From NCBI GenBank assembly GCA_020722685.1, contig DYKH01000006.1:41992-83426 (forward strand): DNA of 41,435 nt, given 5' to 3'. The notes under the pieces are model-generated. The model was given only the letters and a program-made list of their open reading frames with translations. It ran no database searches and had not been told where the DNA came from. The position numbers and the translations under genes were made by a program. This document shows, one piece after another, positions 6,454 through 14,986 of this stretch. Within the stretch, counting starts at the first letter, position 1. Every line of letters starts with the position of its first letter. This DNA comes from Caldithrix sp. GTDB lineage: Bacteria > KSB1 > UBA2214 > DYKH01.

Positions 6454-8706
6454 TCACTCGTTGGATTTTGGGGTGTGGCCCAAGATGATCAAAACGAGTG
6501 CGGCAGTCAAGGTCATCAGGGCGATGATTGCAAGCGTGTTGGAAAAGCCCAACAGGGGAACCATCAAACCGCTCAGAAGAATCGAGCCAAGCATCCCACC
6601 CATGAGATCGGCGGCGTACACAGAAGCCAATTGTTTGTGCTTATGGATCGCAGAATACGCTTGGCAAAGCAAGGGAAAGGCCGCACCAAGAATGGCTCCC
6701 GACCAAACGATCAACAAAAAAAGCCAGGATTGAGAAGAGCTATCCGCAACGAACGCTAAAATGGCCGGCATCGCCAAAGCAGTAATCGTGATAAGCAGAA
6801 GGATGGCCGTTAGCCATAGTCGCTCAGGTAGCTCTTGTAAAAAGTGGTTGAAGATCATGCTGGCTGCAGCCAAGCCAAGCATGAACGCAGCCAGCGCCAA
6901 GCCGATCTGTTCGTAGATGTAGCCGAAGATGGTCTGATAGGCGAGAATCAGCAGCACATTAAAGGCGAGGCCGGCAAAGCCGATAATAGCCGTCACCAAG
7001 AGAATACTTGTGGCTCGTATTGCGCGCGCATTACGAAACGATAACGACAGGATCAGCCATGAGAGTGCGAGGACGGTGAGCGGGAGGAGAAAAGATGAGA
7101 TTCCCGCTTCACTGAGCCGAGAAAGAAAAGCATTACTGCCTCGCACCAGTTTGTGCCAGAGAACCAGATCGGAAAAGTAGGAGATAGGATAGAAATCCTG
7201 GTTGATGCGCTGAGAGGTTTCCGTCTCCAAAGCCTGGCGGACGTATTGGATCCGATCCTGAAGGATGAATTGGGAAAACATCTGTGGGAAAAAATACTCA
7301 CATTCAATGCCGCGTTGCCGGTAACGTTCCGCGAGGATCTTCGCATCCGATTGCAGTAGGTTGTGTCCGTTGGCAGCGAAGTAGATCGCCTCATCGGCGG
7401 GAAGAATGAGAATGTCGCTGAATTCCCGTCTCAGGGCTTGATAGATCGCGGAATTCAACTTGAGCAGCTCACGGCTCATGTACTCGGCGGAAGCAGGGAC
7501 CTGACACAGCGCCAGAATGCCGTTATCGTTTAATCGCTGCTTAGCCAGTTGGAAGAATTCTTGCGTGTAAAAACGGTTGCTGGCAGCCGAGGCCGGACGG
7601 CCAATGTTGACGATGATTAGATCGTACTTTTTGCTTTGTTGACGCAAGTAGAAACGGCCGTCTACGTGTACGACCTTCAAGTTGGGAAGCTGCCATGTTG
7701 CCGCCGCAGAGTCCTGGAGCTGGGACAAGGCAATTCGAAAGGCAGTGGCCTCCAGCTCCAAATAGGTGACCTCGCTGTCTGCATATCGAGCCAGCTCCGG
7801 CGCCAGTCCCCCCAGGCCGCCGCCAATGAGAAGAACGGCATGGGGAGATGGATGTTGGCTCATGAGTAAAGATGCCAACGCCTGCGAGCCGATGGGATCG
7901 GGAAGGCTGGTGACTTTGACGCCATTGGCATACAGACTCTTTTCACCGCCCCAATCGATGACGGCCAACTCGCCTAAGCGCGAATGTCGCCAATCGACCA
8001 GCCTAATCTCTGTCCCCATCGATTGCCAGTAGGCTCGCATGAGACGCGACTCGATTTGACGGCTTGCGGGAGACAAAACGAAGAGCAAACAGATTATCCA
8101 TCCAGCCAAGGCGGTCTTGGAACCATTGAGCCAGGCAAAAGTTGCCAAGACAACTGAGGCAAAGAGTACCAATCCTGTAACGTTGCTAAACCAGCGAATG
8201 ACCAATAGAGTCAAAATCAGCCCGGTAGCCATGCTGCCCAGCGATTCGTAGGCGTACACCCATGCCGAAGGATCGCCTTTTGCAGGACAGTTTTTTGCTG
8301 CCGAGCTTGCCAAAAAGGAGAACTGAAAGCCGATCAACAGGCAGGGCAAAGCCAAGGCGATGAAAGCAAATGACGCCAGGTCTGCCAAAGAGATGAATTC
8401 GCCATAAGGGATATGGAAAAGGACGCGAACGTGCTTGATCAGCAGGATGGCGGCAAACGCGGTAAGGTAGGTGAATATCTGCAGAAGCAGAAAGAAGTAG
8501 GAAGAAGAAACTCGGCGACGCAGAACTGCGTTGCCGGACCAGCTTCCCATGCCTACCCAAAACAGCCAGCTCGCCAGTACCAATCCAATGCTTAACTCAT
8601 TGCCGTAAAACACCGCCATGAATTCGCGCAGGAGGATGATTTGCACGACCATGGCCGTGGTTCCCAGTAGGAAAGAGAAGACTTTTACACGTGCATGCGG
8701 GCGCAT
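6454..8706 (-). CDS. polytopic membrane protein with spermidine-synthase-like (SAM-type) domain
   Basis: This 750-aa protein has about seven transmembrane helices in residues 5-215, a soluble domain at about 225-480, and a further set of about seven helices to the C-terminus. The soluble domain contains a glycine-rich Rossmann motif (LLIGGGLGGLAPELARY, about 287-303), an acidic strand end (YLELEA) and DGRFYLRQ, as in polyamine aminopropyltransferases. The architecture matches the 'fused MFS/spermidine synthase' or membrane-bound spermidine-synthase-like group, whose substrates are mostly unknown. It starts at ATG 8704-8706, 103 nt after the stop of the AKR-like gene, so the two are probably cotranscribed. 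Actual spermidine synthesis is not demonstrated by the sequence. Confidence 0.85.
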   Translation of the reverse strand: MRPHARVKVFSFLLGTTAMVVQIILLREFMAVFYGNELSIGLVLASWLFWVGMGSWSGNAVLRRRVSSSYFFLLLQIFTYLTAFAAILLIKHVRVLFHIPYGEFISLADLASFAFIALALPCLLIGFQFSFLASSAAKNCPAKGDPSAWVYAYESLGSMATGLILTLLVIRWFSNVTGLVLFASVVLATFAWLNGSKTALAGWIICLLFVLSPASRQIESRLMRAYWQSMGTEIRLVDWRHSRLGELAVIDWGGEKSLYANGVKVTSLPDPIGSQALASLLMSQHPSPHAVLLIGGGLGGLAPELARYADSEVTYLELEATAFRIALSQLQDSAAATWQLPNLKVVHVDGRFYLRQQSKKYDLIIVNIGRPASAASNRFYTQEFFQLAKQRLNDNGILALCQVPASAEYMSRELLKLNSAIYQALRREFSDILILPADEAIYFAANGHNLLQSDAKILAERYRQRGIECEYFFPQMFSQFILQDRIQYVRQALETETSQRINQDFYPISYFSDLVLWHKLVRGSNAFLSRLSEAGISSFLLPLTVLALSWLILSLSFRNARAIRATSILLVTAIIGFAGLAFNVLLILAYQTIFGYIYEQIGLALAAFMLGLAAASMIFNHFLQELPERLWLTAILLLITITALAMPAILAFVADSSSQSWLFLLIVWSGAILGAAFPLLCQAYSAIHKHKQLASVYAADLMGGMLGSILLSGLMVPLLGFSNTLAIIALMTLTAALVLIILGHTPKSNE

Positions 8707-8809
8707 CGGTGTGTATTATGAGTGCGATGTGAGTCGGTCAAGCCATCGACGAAAATTCGATGTCTTTGCTGTAGCCTTCAGTCTATGGAAGGGTAGATTG
8801 CTGCATCTT

Positions 8810-9727
8810 TCAGTCACGAGCTTGCAGCAGCTTTCTCACCAAATCGGCATTTTCGCTGACTTGATCTTTGTACTTTGGGAACATGCCCACGTCCACCACG
8901 TCGATGGGCTTGATGTTGGTAAAAGCAAAGGCAAAGGCGCGGCGCAAGTCTTCCGACGTTTGGGCATTGCGACCGGCAGCCAGAATTTTAAAGGCGATGC
9001 ACTGCTTGGGGGTTTGCTTGATGAACTTGCACATGGCCGGCGGGTCTTCCGGCAAAAAAGCTTCGTCACCGTTCACCTTTTTGTTCACATTGTAGAAGCA
9101 AGCCAGGTAAAAATCCACGTCCCAATCGTGCTCTTCGATGTATTCCAGCACTTGCGGAATGTGTGATGCTATTCCCACTCGGACGCCCAAATCGCGCAGG
9201 CGCTTCACGTCACCTCTAACTGTTTCCATCTTGTTTTCGGCCCAATACTTGTCCGTGCGGCTTCCGTGATGATAGATGCCGATCGGCTGCATGCTAGCGA
9301 TGTCTTTAGCATTTTGCTCAAAGCTGGCGAATTCCGAGGCCGTTTGTGCGATCCATTGGATGCTGCCGCCTTCGTTACGGTATTCGCGGAGGAGGCGACA
9401 GATGTGGGCATCTCCGCGGGCTTGCCAGGTATTGATTCCCCGCTCCTCGCATTTTCGCAACATCATCTTGATGTTTGCGGCCGAAAAATAGTCGGCCATC
9501 TCTTTGCTCAACTTGCTGGATACGTGCGAATTGCCTGAGACAGGATTGCCCCCTACCAACAAACGGCTGATTCTATGATCACCAAATGCTACGGTAGGAA
9601 GTTTCTCCTGCGCATCTGTTTTTATCATTTCGTCGGCCCGACCGGCGGAAGCCACCGTCATCGTTGCGGCCGAAAAGGCGGCAGTTTTCATAAACCGGCG
9701 TCTGGACATTTCCTCGCAAGCTCCCAT
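8810..9727 (-). CDS. Tat-exported aldo/keto-reductase-like TIM-barrel protein
   Basis: The start chosen is ATG 9725-9727 (MGACEEMSRRRFMK), with GGGAG 6 nt ahead; the frame extends seven codons further upstream without a better site. The 305-aa protein carries a twin-arginine signal (SRRRFMKTAAFSAATMTVASAG, residues 7-28), so it should be exported folded. The body resembles the aldo/keto reductase barrel (RISRLLVGGNPVSG, then KCEERGINTWQARGD, later GVRVGIASHIP). I do not see the usual Asp-Tyr-Lys-His catalytic tetrad, so it may not be a reductase. Similar secreted AKR-like proteins are common in Planctomycetes and FCB genomes. The likely operon partner downstream is the spermidine-synthase-like membrane protein. 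Confidence 0.82.
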   Translation of the reverse strand: MGACEEMSRRRFMKTAAFSAATMTVASAGRADEMIKTDAQEKLPTVAFGDHRISRLLVGGNPVSGNSHVSSKLSKEMADYFSAANIKMMLRKCEERGINTWQARGDAHICRLLREYRNEGGSIQWIAQTASEFASFEQNAKDIASMQPIGIYHHGSRTDKYWAENKMETVRGDVKRLRDLGVRVGIASHIPQVLEYIEEHDWDVDFYLACFYNVNKKVNGDEAFLPEDPPAMCKFIKQTPKQCIAFKILAAGRNAQTSEDLRRAFAFAFTNIKPIDVVDVGMFPKYKDQVSENADLVRKLLQARD

Positions 9728-9833
9728 TATTATCTCCCAGTTTTGCACGATAGAACACTTTGCGCTGAAGAAGCCAACCCAAAGTTAACGTCCTTCGGCA
9801 CAATGTCAAGTGAAATATTGAGGAGATAAAAAG

Positions 9834-9845
9834 TGCCTGAAAAGT
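9834..9845 (+). repeat. 12-bp direct repeat TGCCTGAAAAGT, left copy
   Basis: Exact copy of TGCCTGAAAAGT, repeated at 10162-10173. The two copies bracket the promoter-terminator unit; spacing start to start is 328 nt. Confidence 0.85.
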
Positions 9846-9855
9846 AAAAAATGAC

Positions 9856-9884
9856 TTGACAATTTGAATCTCTTCAAATATATT
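9856..9884 (+). promoter_or_regulatory. sigma-70-type promoter
   Basis: TTGACA (9856-9861), a 17-nt spacer, then TATATT (9879-9884): near-consensus on the plus strand. The expected transcription start is about 9890-9892, right at a CCGGTT-GAGCTA-AACCGG hairpin (9889-9906) that could be an operator or the 5' end stem of the transcript. Confidence 0.8.
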
Positions 9885-9888
9885 AGGG

Positions 9889-10156
9889 CCGGTTGAGCTA
9901 AACCGGTTAGGGTATAGCAGCATTGGTTTGTTAGATCACAGCCACTTATTGGCTACTATTGGCTACGTGTTTTGCAGATTCTATCTTCATCCCCGGACGG
10001 GTTCTTTTATGAAGTATTCTGCTCACCGAGGGGCTAACGTGATCGGGTTGCATTTCCGTTTTGGAATGAACGGCAGCGGCTATGGCTACCATATTGAGAA
10101 TAGTGATTAAGAGGGTCATAATAGACAAGGTCTGTTGTGACCCTCTTTTGTTTTTT
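9889..10156 (+). ncRNA. candidate small RNA or attenuated leader between promoter and terminator
   Basis: The roughly 265-nt unit starts at the promoter above and ends at an intrinsic terminator located only 26 nt before the GWxTD start codon. It opens with a 6-bp stem (9889-9894/9901-9906). Other short stems include AGCCA/TGGCT around 9947-9961 and CCGTT/AACGG around 10052-10074. The motif TGGCTAC occurs three times. One 33-aa ORF (ATG 10009 to TAA 10110) ends exactly where the terminator begins but has no Shine-Dalgarno and no recognisable family. I recognise no known riboswitch class. It could be a free sRNA, a small-protein mRNA, or an attenuator controlling the GWxTD/TonB operon. Confidence 0.4.
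10109..10156 (+). terminator. intrinsic terminator upstream of the GWxTD gene
   Basis: A perfect 10-bp stem AAGAGGGTCA (10109-10118) / TGACCCTCTT (10138-10147), with an inner AGAC/GTCT pairing, runs directly into a T-rich tail (TTTTGTTTTTT). It ends only about 25 nt before ATG 10182, so it must be bypassed or regulated if the upstream promoter serves the GWxTD operon. Confidence 0.88.
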
Positions 10157-10161
10157 GAAAC

Positions 10162-10173
10162 TGCCTGAAAAGT
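10162..10173 (+). repeat. 12-bp direct repeat TGCCTGAAAAGT, right copy
   Basis: Exact second copy of the 9834-9845 repeat, located between the terminator and the GWxTD start codon. Confidence 0.85.
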
Positions 10174-10181
10174 GGTTCTAC

Positions 10182-11543
10182 ATGGCGAAATCCGGACGGC
10201 ATTTGCTAGTCTTTTTTTTCATCCTCAACTTTGGTGCTGACGGCCAATCCTCGACTATGAGCTTTCCGTGCGAAAGCAGCGGATCACCCAAATTCTGGAT
10301 CGATGTGGGCTATTTTCGTGGACAGGAGCAGCAAACCAGAGTCGAGGTCTACTATTCCGTCGCCTTGCGCGAATTGAAAATCAGCGAAAGCGGTGAAAGA
10401 TTGGGACTGTTTGGCATCGATCTTACCGTCAAGGATCAAAATGACCAGCCGGTGTTCTCCGAGTCACGATCGCGAGGTGTAAGGCCGGGACCGAAAGGAG
10501 AGTCCGCCGCCGAAAGCCGGGGAGTGGTCGACCAATTCGTTTTGTCTTTGCCCGCAGGCGAATACAAATTGTGGGCAAATGTGACGGACAAGAATTCGCA
10601 AACCAGCAGTTCCGTGGACCTCGAGATGCAGGTTCCTTCCTTTGGCGATGCCCTTTGTATCAGTGATCCGCAATTGGCCACCCTTATCACTTCAGACCTT
10701 AGCAACAAAGTCTTTGTCAAAGGTAATCAGGCGATTTTGCCCAATCCTTCACGCCGGTACCGTTATCAAAATTCCATTCTTAATTTCTACTATGAAGTCT
10801 ATAACTTATCCACGGCTGCCGGGGACAGCAACGGACAGTTTCAGGTCGCCTATGCCATAACGGACGCCCTCGGTGATTCGCTCATCGTTATACCAAAGCA
10901 GGCGGTGAACAAGCCGGGTCCGGTAAGCAACCGGGTGCAGACTTTTGATATCCGCGGATTGGAAAAGGGCGAACACGTTTTGGCGATTAGCGTATTTGAT
11001 CCTGCCTCGGGGCAGTCAGCAGAGGTACAAAAACGTTTTTTCGTTCACGATCCGATGCAGGACGTTCAGATACTGCCCATGAGCGCGGAAGACATCAAAC
11101 GCTATCGAGATCAAATTAAATATCTGGCAAGCCGCGACGAACTGGAATTGTACGATCAGCTCGATCCGAAGGGCAAGGAGACCTTTTTGCTCAATTTTTG
11201 GGCGTCGAAAGATACCGATCCCAGTACGGCGGTGAACGAGTTTATGCAGAACTATTTTAGCCGGATTAACTACGCAAATAAGCACTTCAAAGGGAAGGAC
11301 GGCGGCCAGAACACCGACATGGGCAGGGTCTTTATTGTTTTCGGCCAACCCGACGACGTCGATAATCATGTCATGGAAATCCACAAAAAGCCCTACGTCA
11401 TTTGGTACTACTATCAAACTGGACAGGGCAAGCAAGAGTTCGTTTTTGTGGATAGAAACAATGAGGGCATTTACGTCTTGGTGCACTCTACGGTCGAAGG
11501 AGAGATAAAGAACTATAATTGGAGGGACCAAGAATTACAATAA
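10182..11543 (+). CDS. GWxTD-domain exported protein
   Basis: The start chosen is ATG 10182 (MAKSGRHLLVFFFILNF). The frame is open further upstream only through the terminator hairpin. The 453-aa protein has an N-terminal signal peptide (about residues 1-22), a beta-rich middle (about 30-285), and a C-terminal GWxTD domain (about 290-453) with MGRVFIVFGQPDDV followed by IWYYYQTG and FVFVDRNNEGIY. In the signature itself, GWxTD reads GQNTD here, so Trp is replaced by Gln. The family is found in Acidobacteria, Gemmatimonadetes and FCB relatives and has no firm function. It is the first gene of locus 1, followed by a TonB receptor, an exported CTD protein and a PorV-like protein. A paralogue lies at 37728. 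Confidence 0.88.
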   Translation: MAKSGRHLLVFFFILNFGADGQSSTMSFPCESSGSPKFWIDVGYFRGQEQQTRVEVYYSVALRELKISESGERLGLFGIDLTVKDQNDQPVFSESRSRGVRPGPKGESAAESRGVVDQFVLSLPAGEYKLWANVTDKNSQTSSSVDLEMQVPSFGDALCISDPQLATLITSDLSNKVFVKGNQAILPNPSRRYRYQNSILNFYYEVYNLSTAAGDSNGQFQVAYAITDALGDSLIVIPKQAVNKPGPVSNRVQTFDIRGLEKGEHVLAISVFDPASGQSAEVQKRFFVHDPMQDVQILPMSAEDIKRYRDQIKYLASRDELELYDQLDPKGKETFLLNFWASKDTDPSTAVNEFMQNYFSRINYANKHFKGKDGGQNTDMGRVFIVFGQPDDVDNHVMEIHKKPYVIWYYYQTGQGKQEFVFVDRNNEGIYVLVHSTVEGEIKNYNWRDQELQ

Positions 11544-11858
11544 ACGGATTGTTGGCAATGGACACATGAAGAGTGTGCGAAAGGAGGTGGTTATAACTCT
11601 GAAATCATCGAGGGAACTCTGAATGTCAGGACGGATCAAATCAAAAAGGAGGTGATTCGGTAAACGAAAAATGCTATTGGCGATCAAGTATTTGAGAGCC
11701 CTATGAGTATTGCTTTGGGAAAGGAGGAGCCAATTCTTCATAGCAACTTTCCTCGATAGTCATCATCCATCTCGCCCAATGAGAGGATGCCCTTTCCCGC
11801 GCTCAATTTGCCACATGTTAAAAGCTCATCCATTTCAATCAGAAAAATGGAGGTAATG
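11544..11858 (+). promoter_or_regulatory. mini-ORF-rich leader between the GWxTD gene and the TonB receptor
   Basis: These 315 nt have no full-size gene but hold consecutive mini-ORFs: 11566-11622 (18 codons), 11623-11655 (10), 11671-11706 (11), 11703-11759 (18) and 11779-11856 (25). Several stop/start junctions touch or overlap: TGA-ATG at 11620-11625, ATGA at 11703-11706, and TAATGATG at the receptor start. Three near-perfect Shine-Dalgarno sequences (AAGGAGGTGG, AAGGAGGTGA, AAAGGAGGAG) are spread through it. It could be a coupled-translation leader controlling the receptor, a stability element, or fortuitous. No promoter or terminator was seen. Confidence 0.4.
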
Positions 11859-14800
11859 ATGACAAGTTCGAATCGATACTTCAAGCTGGTCTGTATCACC
11901 GCTGCAATTTTGTTGACTCTGTCTGTTCCTGGAACCCGGCTTTGGGCGGGAACAACGGGCAAGATTTCAGGAGTGGTCACGGATGCCAGCTCCAAGCAGG
12001 GACTTGTTGGTGCCAACATAGTCCTTGTCGGAACGACCATGGGCGCCGCAGCGGATGCGGATGGCTCATTCTTCATTCTCAACGTTCCTCCCGGGGTCTA
12101 TTCGGTCCGGGCCACCATGATGGGATACGGTCCGATGCTTCAACAGCAGGTGCAAGTCAGTGTAGATCGGACGACAACCGTCAATTTTGCCCTTTCGTCT
12201 GCAGCTTTGGCCGGCCAAGAGGTTGTGATAACCGCCCAAAGGCCTCTGGTAGAGAAGGACGTGACCTCGAGCCAGAGCATCACGACGGCTGAGACGGCTG
12301 CTGCTTTGCCGGTTGCCGACATTATGCAGGCCGTCAGCCTGGAACCAGGTGTTGAGGTCAACACCGAACAATTGAACATAACGATCCGAGGCGGCGGAAA
12401 CGATGAAATCAGCTTCCAGGTCGATGGCATGGAGCGAAGTGACAAGCTGAACGACAAAATCTATGCGATTACCAACGCTGCATCGGTGTCGGAAATTCAG
12501 GTCCTGACCGGCGGCTTCAACGCCGAGTACGGTGACATCCGCTCCGGTGTATTCAACGTAATCACCAAAGAAGGCGGACAAAGGCTTTCCGGATCGGCAG
12601 ACTATCGCATGAGCCCCGCTCACCTGAAGCATTTCGGCCCCAATGCCTATGGCACCGATCAATACGATTATCTGACCTATGCCGGACCCAATTCATTCAA
12701 TGAAGTGAAGGACATCGAAGGCCACACGCTGTTCAAGGGCTGGAATGCCATTGCCGCCACGGTAAATGCGAGCAAGGATGGGTACCTTGGAAAGAAGGAT
12801 TGGACTGCCGATCAACTGTTAGAGGTGTGGAAATGGCAGCATCGCCCCATCGAATATGGCAACAAACCGGATCACTATCTGGACACCGGTCTCGGCGGCC
12901 CGATTCCATTGTTGGACAAAATTGGCTTGAAGGATGCAGGATTTTTCGCCGGGTATAAATATACCCGTGAGTATCCGATTCTTCCTTCCATCAGCGAATT
13001 CAGCGCCAATAATACCTTTGAAGGAAAAATTAACTTCAAGCCGCACAGTGCATTGAAGGTAGTGGTCAGCGGACTCTACGGCAAGACGGCCACCAGCACC
13101 AACGGTACCGGCTGGGGCGGACAACCGCGAATGGATTATGGGTATGACGTGATCGGCAATGCCTTGGGAAGATACAAGTATTATTTGGCTGCCAATAATC
13201 TTTTGGATGTGTGGACCAAGTCGATCGGCGGCAAAATCACTCATACCTTGAGTCCTTCCACATTTTACGAAATCAGATATGACTACTTTAGCACCGACAC
13301 CAAATCCGGCCGAGCGGCTGAACGTAGCCCTGCGATCGTCAAAAACATTGCCGGCGTAGGGTTCGATGAAGCGCCGGTCGGCTGGCAATCATCGACTCTA
13401 CCTTTGACCGATCTACCGGGTACCTACGATTTCTATGGCGGCGGTTTGGTCTCCGATACCTCTTTCGTAAAAAGCCACAAGTTGAACTTTGATTTTACCA
13501 GCCAGATCAATAATCAACATTTGGTAAAACTCGGTTTCGAGTACGGGTCGGACCATGTGAAGAGATACAATTGGAAAAGAGGCGTCATCATCCAACAACC
13601 CGATGCAGGTGATTTTGTCCGCTTTGACAATACCCCGACTCACTTTGCCGGATATATCCAGGATAAAATCGAATATGGCGGCATGATTGCAAACATCGGT
13701 CTTCGTGTTGAGCACTACGATGCCAACGGCTACATTTACGTTCCCGACAATATCTATTCCATGATTTGGGCGCGCGGCGGCACCGAAGGCTACAAAACCT
13801 ATAATGATTTGCCAAAGGAGCCCAGCAAAGCCTATACCTACCTGGCGCCAAGAATCGCCTTCTCGCATCCGGTTCGCGAACATACCAAATTCTTCTTCAA
13901 CTATGGCGTGTACTACAGCGAGCCTACCAACCGAGATCGGTTTGGCGTGTACAACGAAAGCTGGGATTTCGGCAACGCGCAGGCCGATACCCGATGGCTT
14001 GGTTATCCCAATCTGGAAGCGCCAAGGACCGCTGCCTACGAAGTGGGATTCGAGCAAAGCGTGAGCGACGAATGGCTGATTCGCACCTATTTCTATGCCA
14101 AAGACAACACCGATCAAATAGGCCAAATCTCCGTGATTGGACTGGATGGGTCACAGGCCGTCGGCGATTTTCGCAACTATGAGGGCGTCGGCAAGGGCGC
14201 TTGCTCCTATACCACTCAGCGCAACAATAACTGGGAAGACGTCCGCGGCATCGAAATGAAAATTACCAAGATGCGTGGTCGCTATTTTACCGGCTGGCTG
14301 AACATGGACTATCTGATCAGCACCTCCGGCAATTACGGCTTGCAGCGGTACAACCAAGATCCTCTGGTGGCCTACTACGAATACAGCGCCGTGAAGCAGC
14401 AACCGCAAACCCAGCCGAGCTTCATCGGCAACGTGGAATTCCATACTCCCAGCGATTGGGGCACCCTGAAAGGCGACTGGCGGTTGAGCGTCATTCAACG
14501 GTGGGCCAAAGGCACCAAAGTGATATACAATCCGACCGGCCTACCAACTCGTGAAGTGCGCACCATCTACTATTGGGTCAACAACTATACGACTACTTTG
14601 CGACTGAACAAAACCCTACCATTGATCGGCAGCTTCAAGGTGCGGCTGTACATGGATGTGAACAATCTGTTCAATTTCCGCGCCCTCAACGTGGGTGCCT
14701 TGGAAAGCTCTGAACAAGACATCTATTACAATCAGTACATTGACGGCCAGAATGGTCTCGGCAAAAAGATCGGCGAGTACAAGGACGATAACGGCAATAA

Positions 14801-14924
14801 TATCTTTACTGAGAATTGGGTCGACAAGAACGGCACCAAGCGTGCGCCCATCGCTCCGGATAAAGATTTCGCCTTGTTCTACAACCCCCGATCCATCCTG
14901 CTTGGCGCCAAGATCGAATTCTAA
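11859..14924 (+). CDS. TonB-dependent receptor with CarboxypepD_reg-like N-terminal domain
   Basis: This is an outer-membrane active transporter of 1021 aa. ATG 11859 is chosen because GGAGG lies 5 nt ahead (an ATG 3 nt earlier is too close). It has a signal peptide (about 1-32), then a carboxypeptidase-regulatory-like beta-sandwich (GKISGVVTDASSKQGLVGAN, about 35-115). The plug domain (about 125-245) contains IRGGGNDEISFQVDGM and VLTGGFNAEYGDIRSGVFNV. A long 22-strand-type barrel ends in LLGAKIEF with a terminal Phe, as usual for outer-membrane barrels. The substrate is unknown. It is the second gene of locus 1, followed after 62 nt by an exported CTD protein. The architecture resembles the receptor at 23505. 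Confidence 0.93.
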   Translation: MTSSNRYFKLVCITAAILLTLSVPGTRLWAGTTGKISGVVTDASSKQGLVGANIVLVGTTMGAAADADGSFFILNVPPGVYSVRATMMGYGPMLQQQVQVSVDRTTTVNFALSSAALAGQEVVITAQRPLVEKDVTSSQSITTAETAAALPVADIMQAVSLEPGVEVNTEQLNITIRGGGNDEISFQVDGMERSDKLNDKIYAITNAASVSEIQVLTGGFNAEYGDIRSGVFNVITKEGGQRLSGSADYRMSPAHLKHFGPNAYGTDQYDYLTYAGPNSFNEVKDIEGHTLFKGWNAIAATVNASKDGYLGKKDWTADQLLEVWKWQHRPIEYGNKPDHYLDTGLGGPIPLLDKIGLKDAGFFAGYKYTREYPILPSISEFSANNTFEGKINFKPHSALKVVVSGLYGKTATSTNGTGWGGQPRMDYGYDVIGNALGRYKYYLAANNLLDVWTKSIGGKITHTLSPSTFYEIRYDYFSTDTKSGRAAERSPAIVKNIAGVGFDEAPVGWQSSTLPLTDLPGTYDFYGGGLVSDTSFVKSHKLNFDFTSQINNQHLVKLGFEYGSDHVKRYNWKRGVIIQQPDAGDFVRFDNTPTHFAGYIQDKIEYGGMIANIGLRVEHYDANGYIYVPDNIYSMIWARGGTEGYKTYNDLPKEPSKAYTYLAPRIAFSHPVREHTKFFFNYGVYYSEPTNRDRFGVYNESWDFGNAQADTRWLGYPNLEAPRTAAYEVGFEQSVSDEWLIRTYFYAKDNTDQIGQISVIGLDGSQAVGDFRNYEGVGKGACSYTTQRNNNWEDVRGIEMKITKMRGRYFTGWLNMDYLISTSGNYGLQRYNQDPLVAYYEYSAVKQQPQTQPSFIGNVEFHTPSDWGTLKGDWRLSVIQRWAKGTKVIYNPTGLPTREVRTIYYWVNNYTTTLRLNKTLPLIGSFKVRLYMDVNNLFNFRALNVGALESSEQDIYYNQYIDGQNGLGKKIGEYKDDNGNNIFTENWVDKNGTKRAPIAPDKDFALFYNPRSILLGAKIEF

Positions 14925-14986
14925 TGTCGGTTATCTGCAAAGCTAACTGGGTCAGTTGATTCCTAAAAACAGAAAGAGGATTGATT

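Larger units (their letters stand above)
9728..10181. other. 454-nt divergent intergenic region
   Basis: This region separates the minus-strand AKR gene from the plus-strand GWxTD gene. It holds, in order on the plus strand, a 12-bp repeat, a strong sigma-70-type promoter, a small hairpin, about 200 nt with no convincing gene, an intrinsic terminator and a second copy of the 12-bp repeat. These are listed separately. Confidence 0.8.

Noticed and set aside
10009..10110. 33-aa plus-strand ORF ending at the terminator
   Set aside because: There is no Shine-Dalgarno and no family; kept only as part of the candidate RNA description.
9946..10128. Minus-strand 60-aa frame with a hydrophobic start (TLLITILNMVAIAAAV)
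   Set aside because: It looks like a signal peptide, but it overlaps the promoter-terminator unit on the other strand, has no Shine-Dalgarno and no recognisable mature protein.
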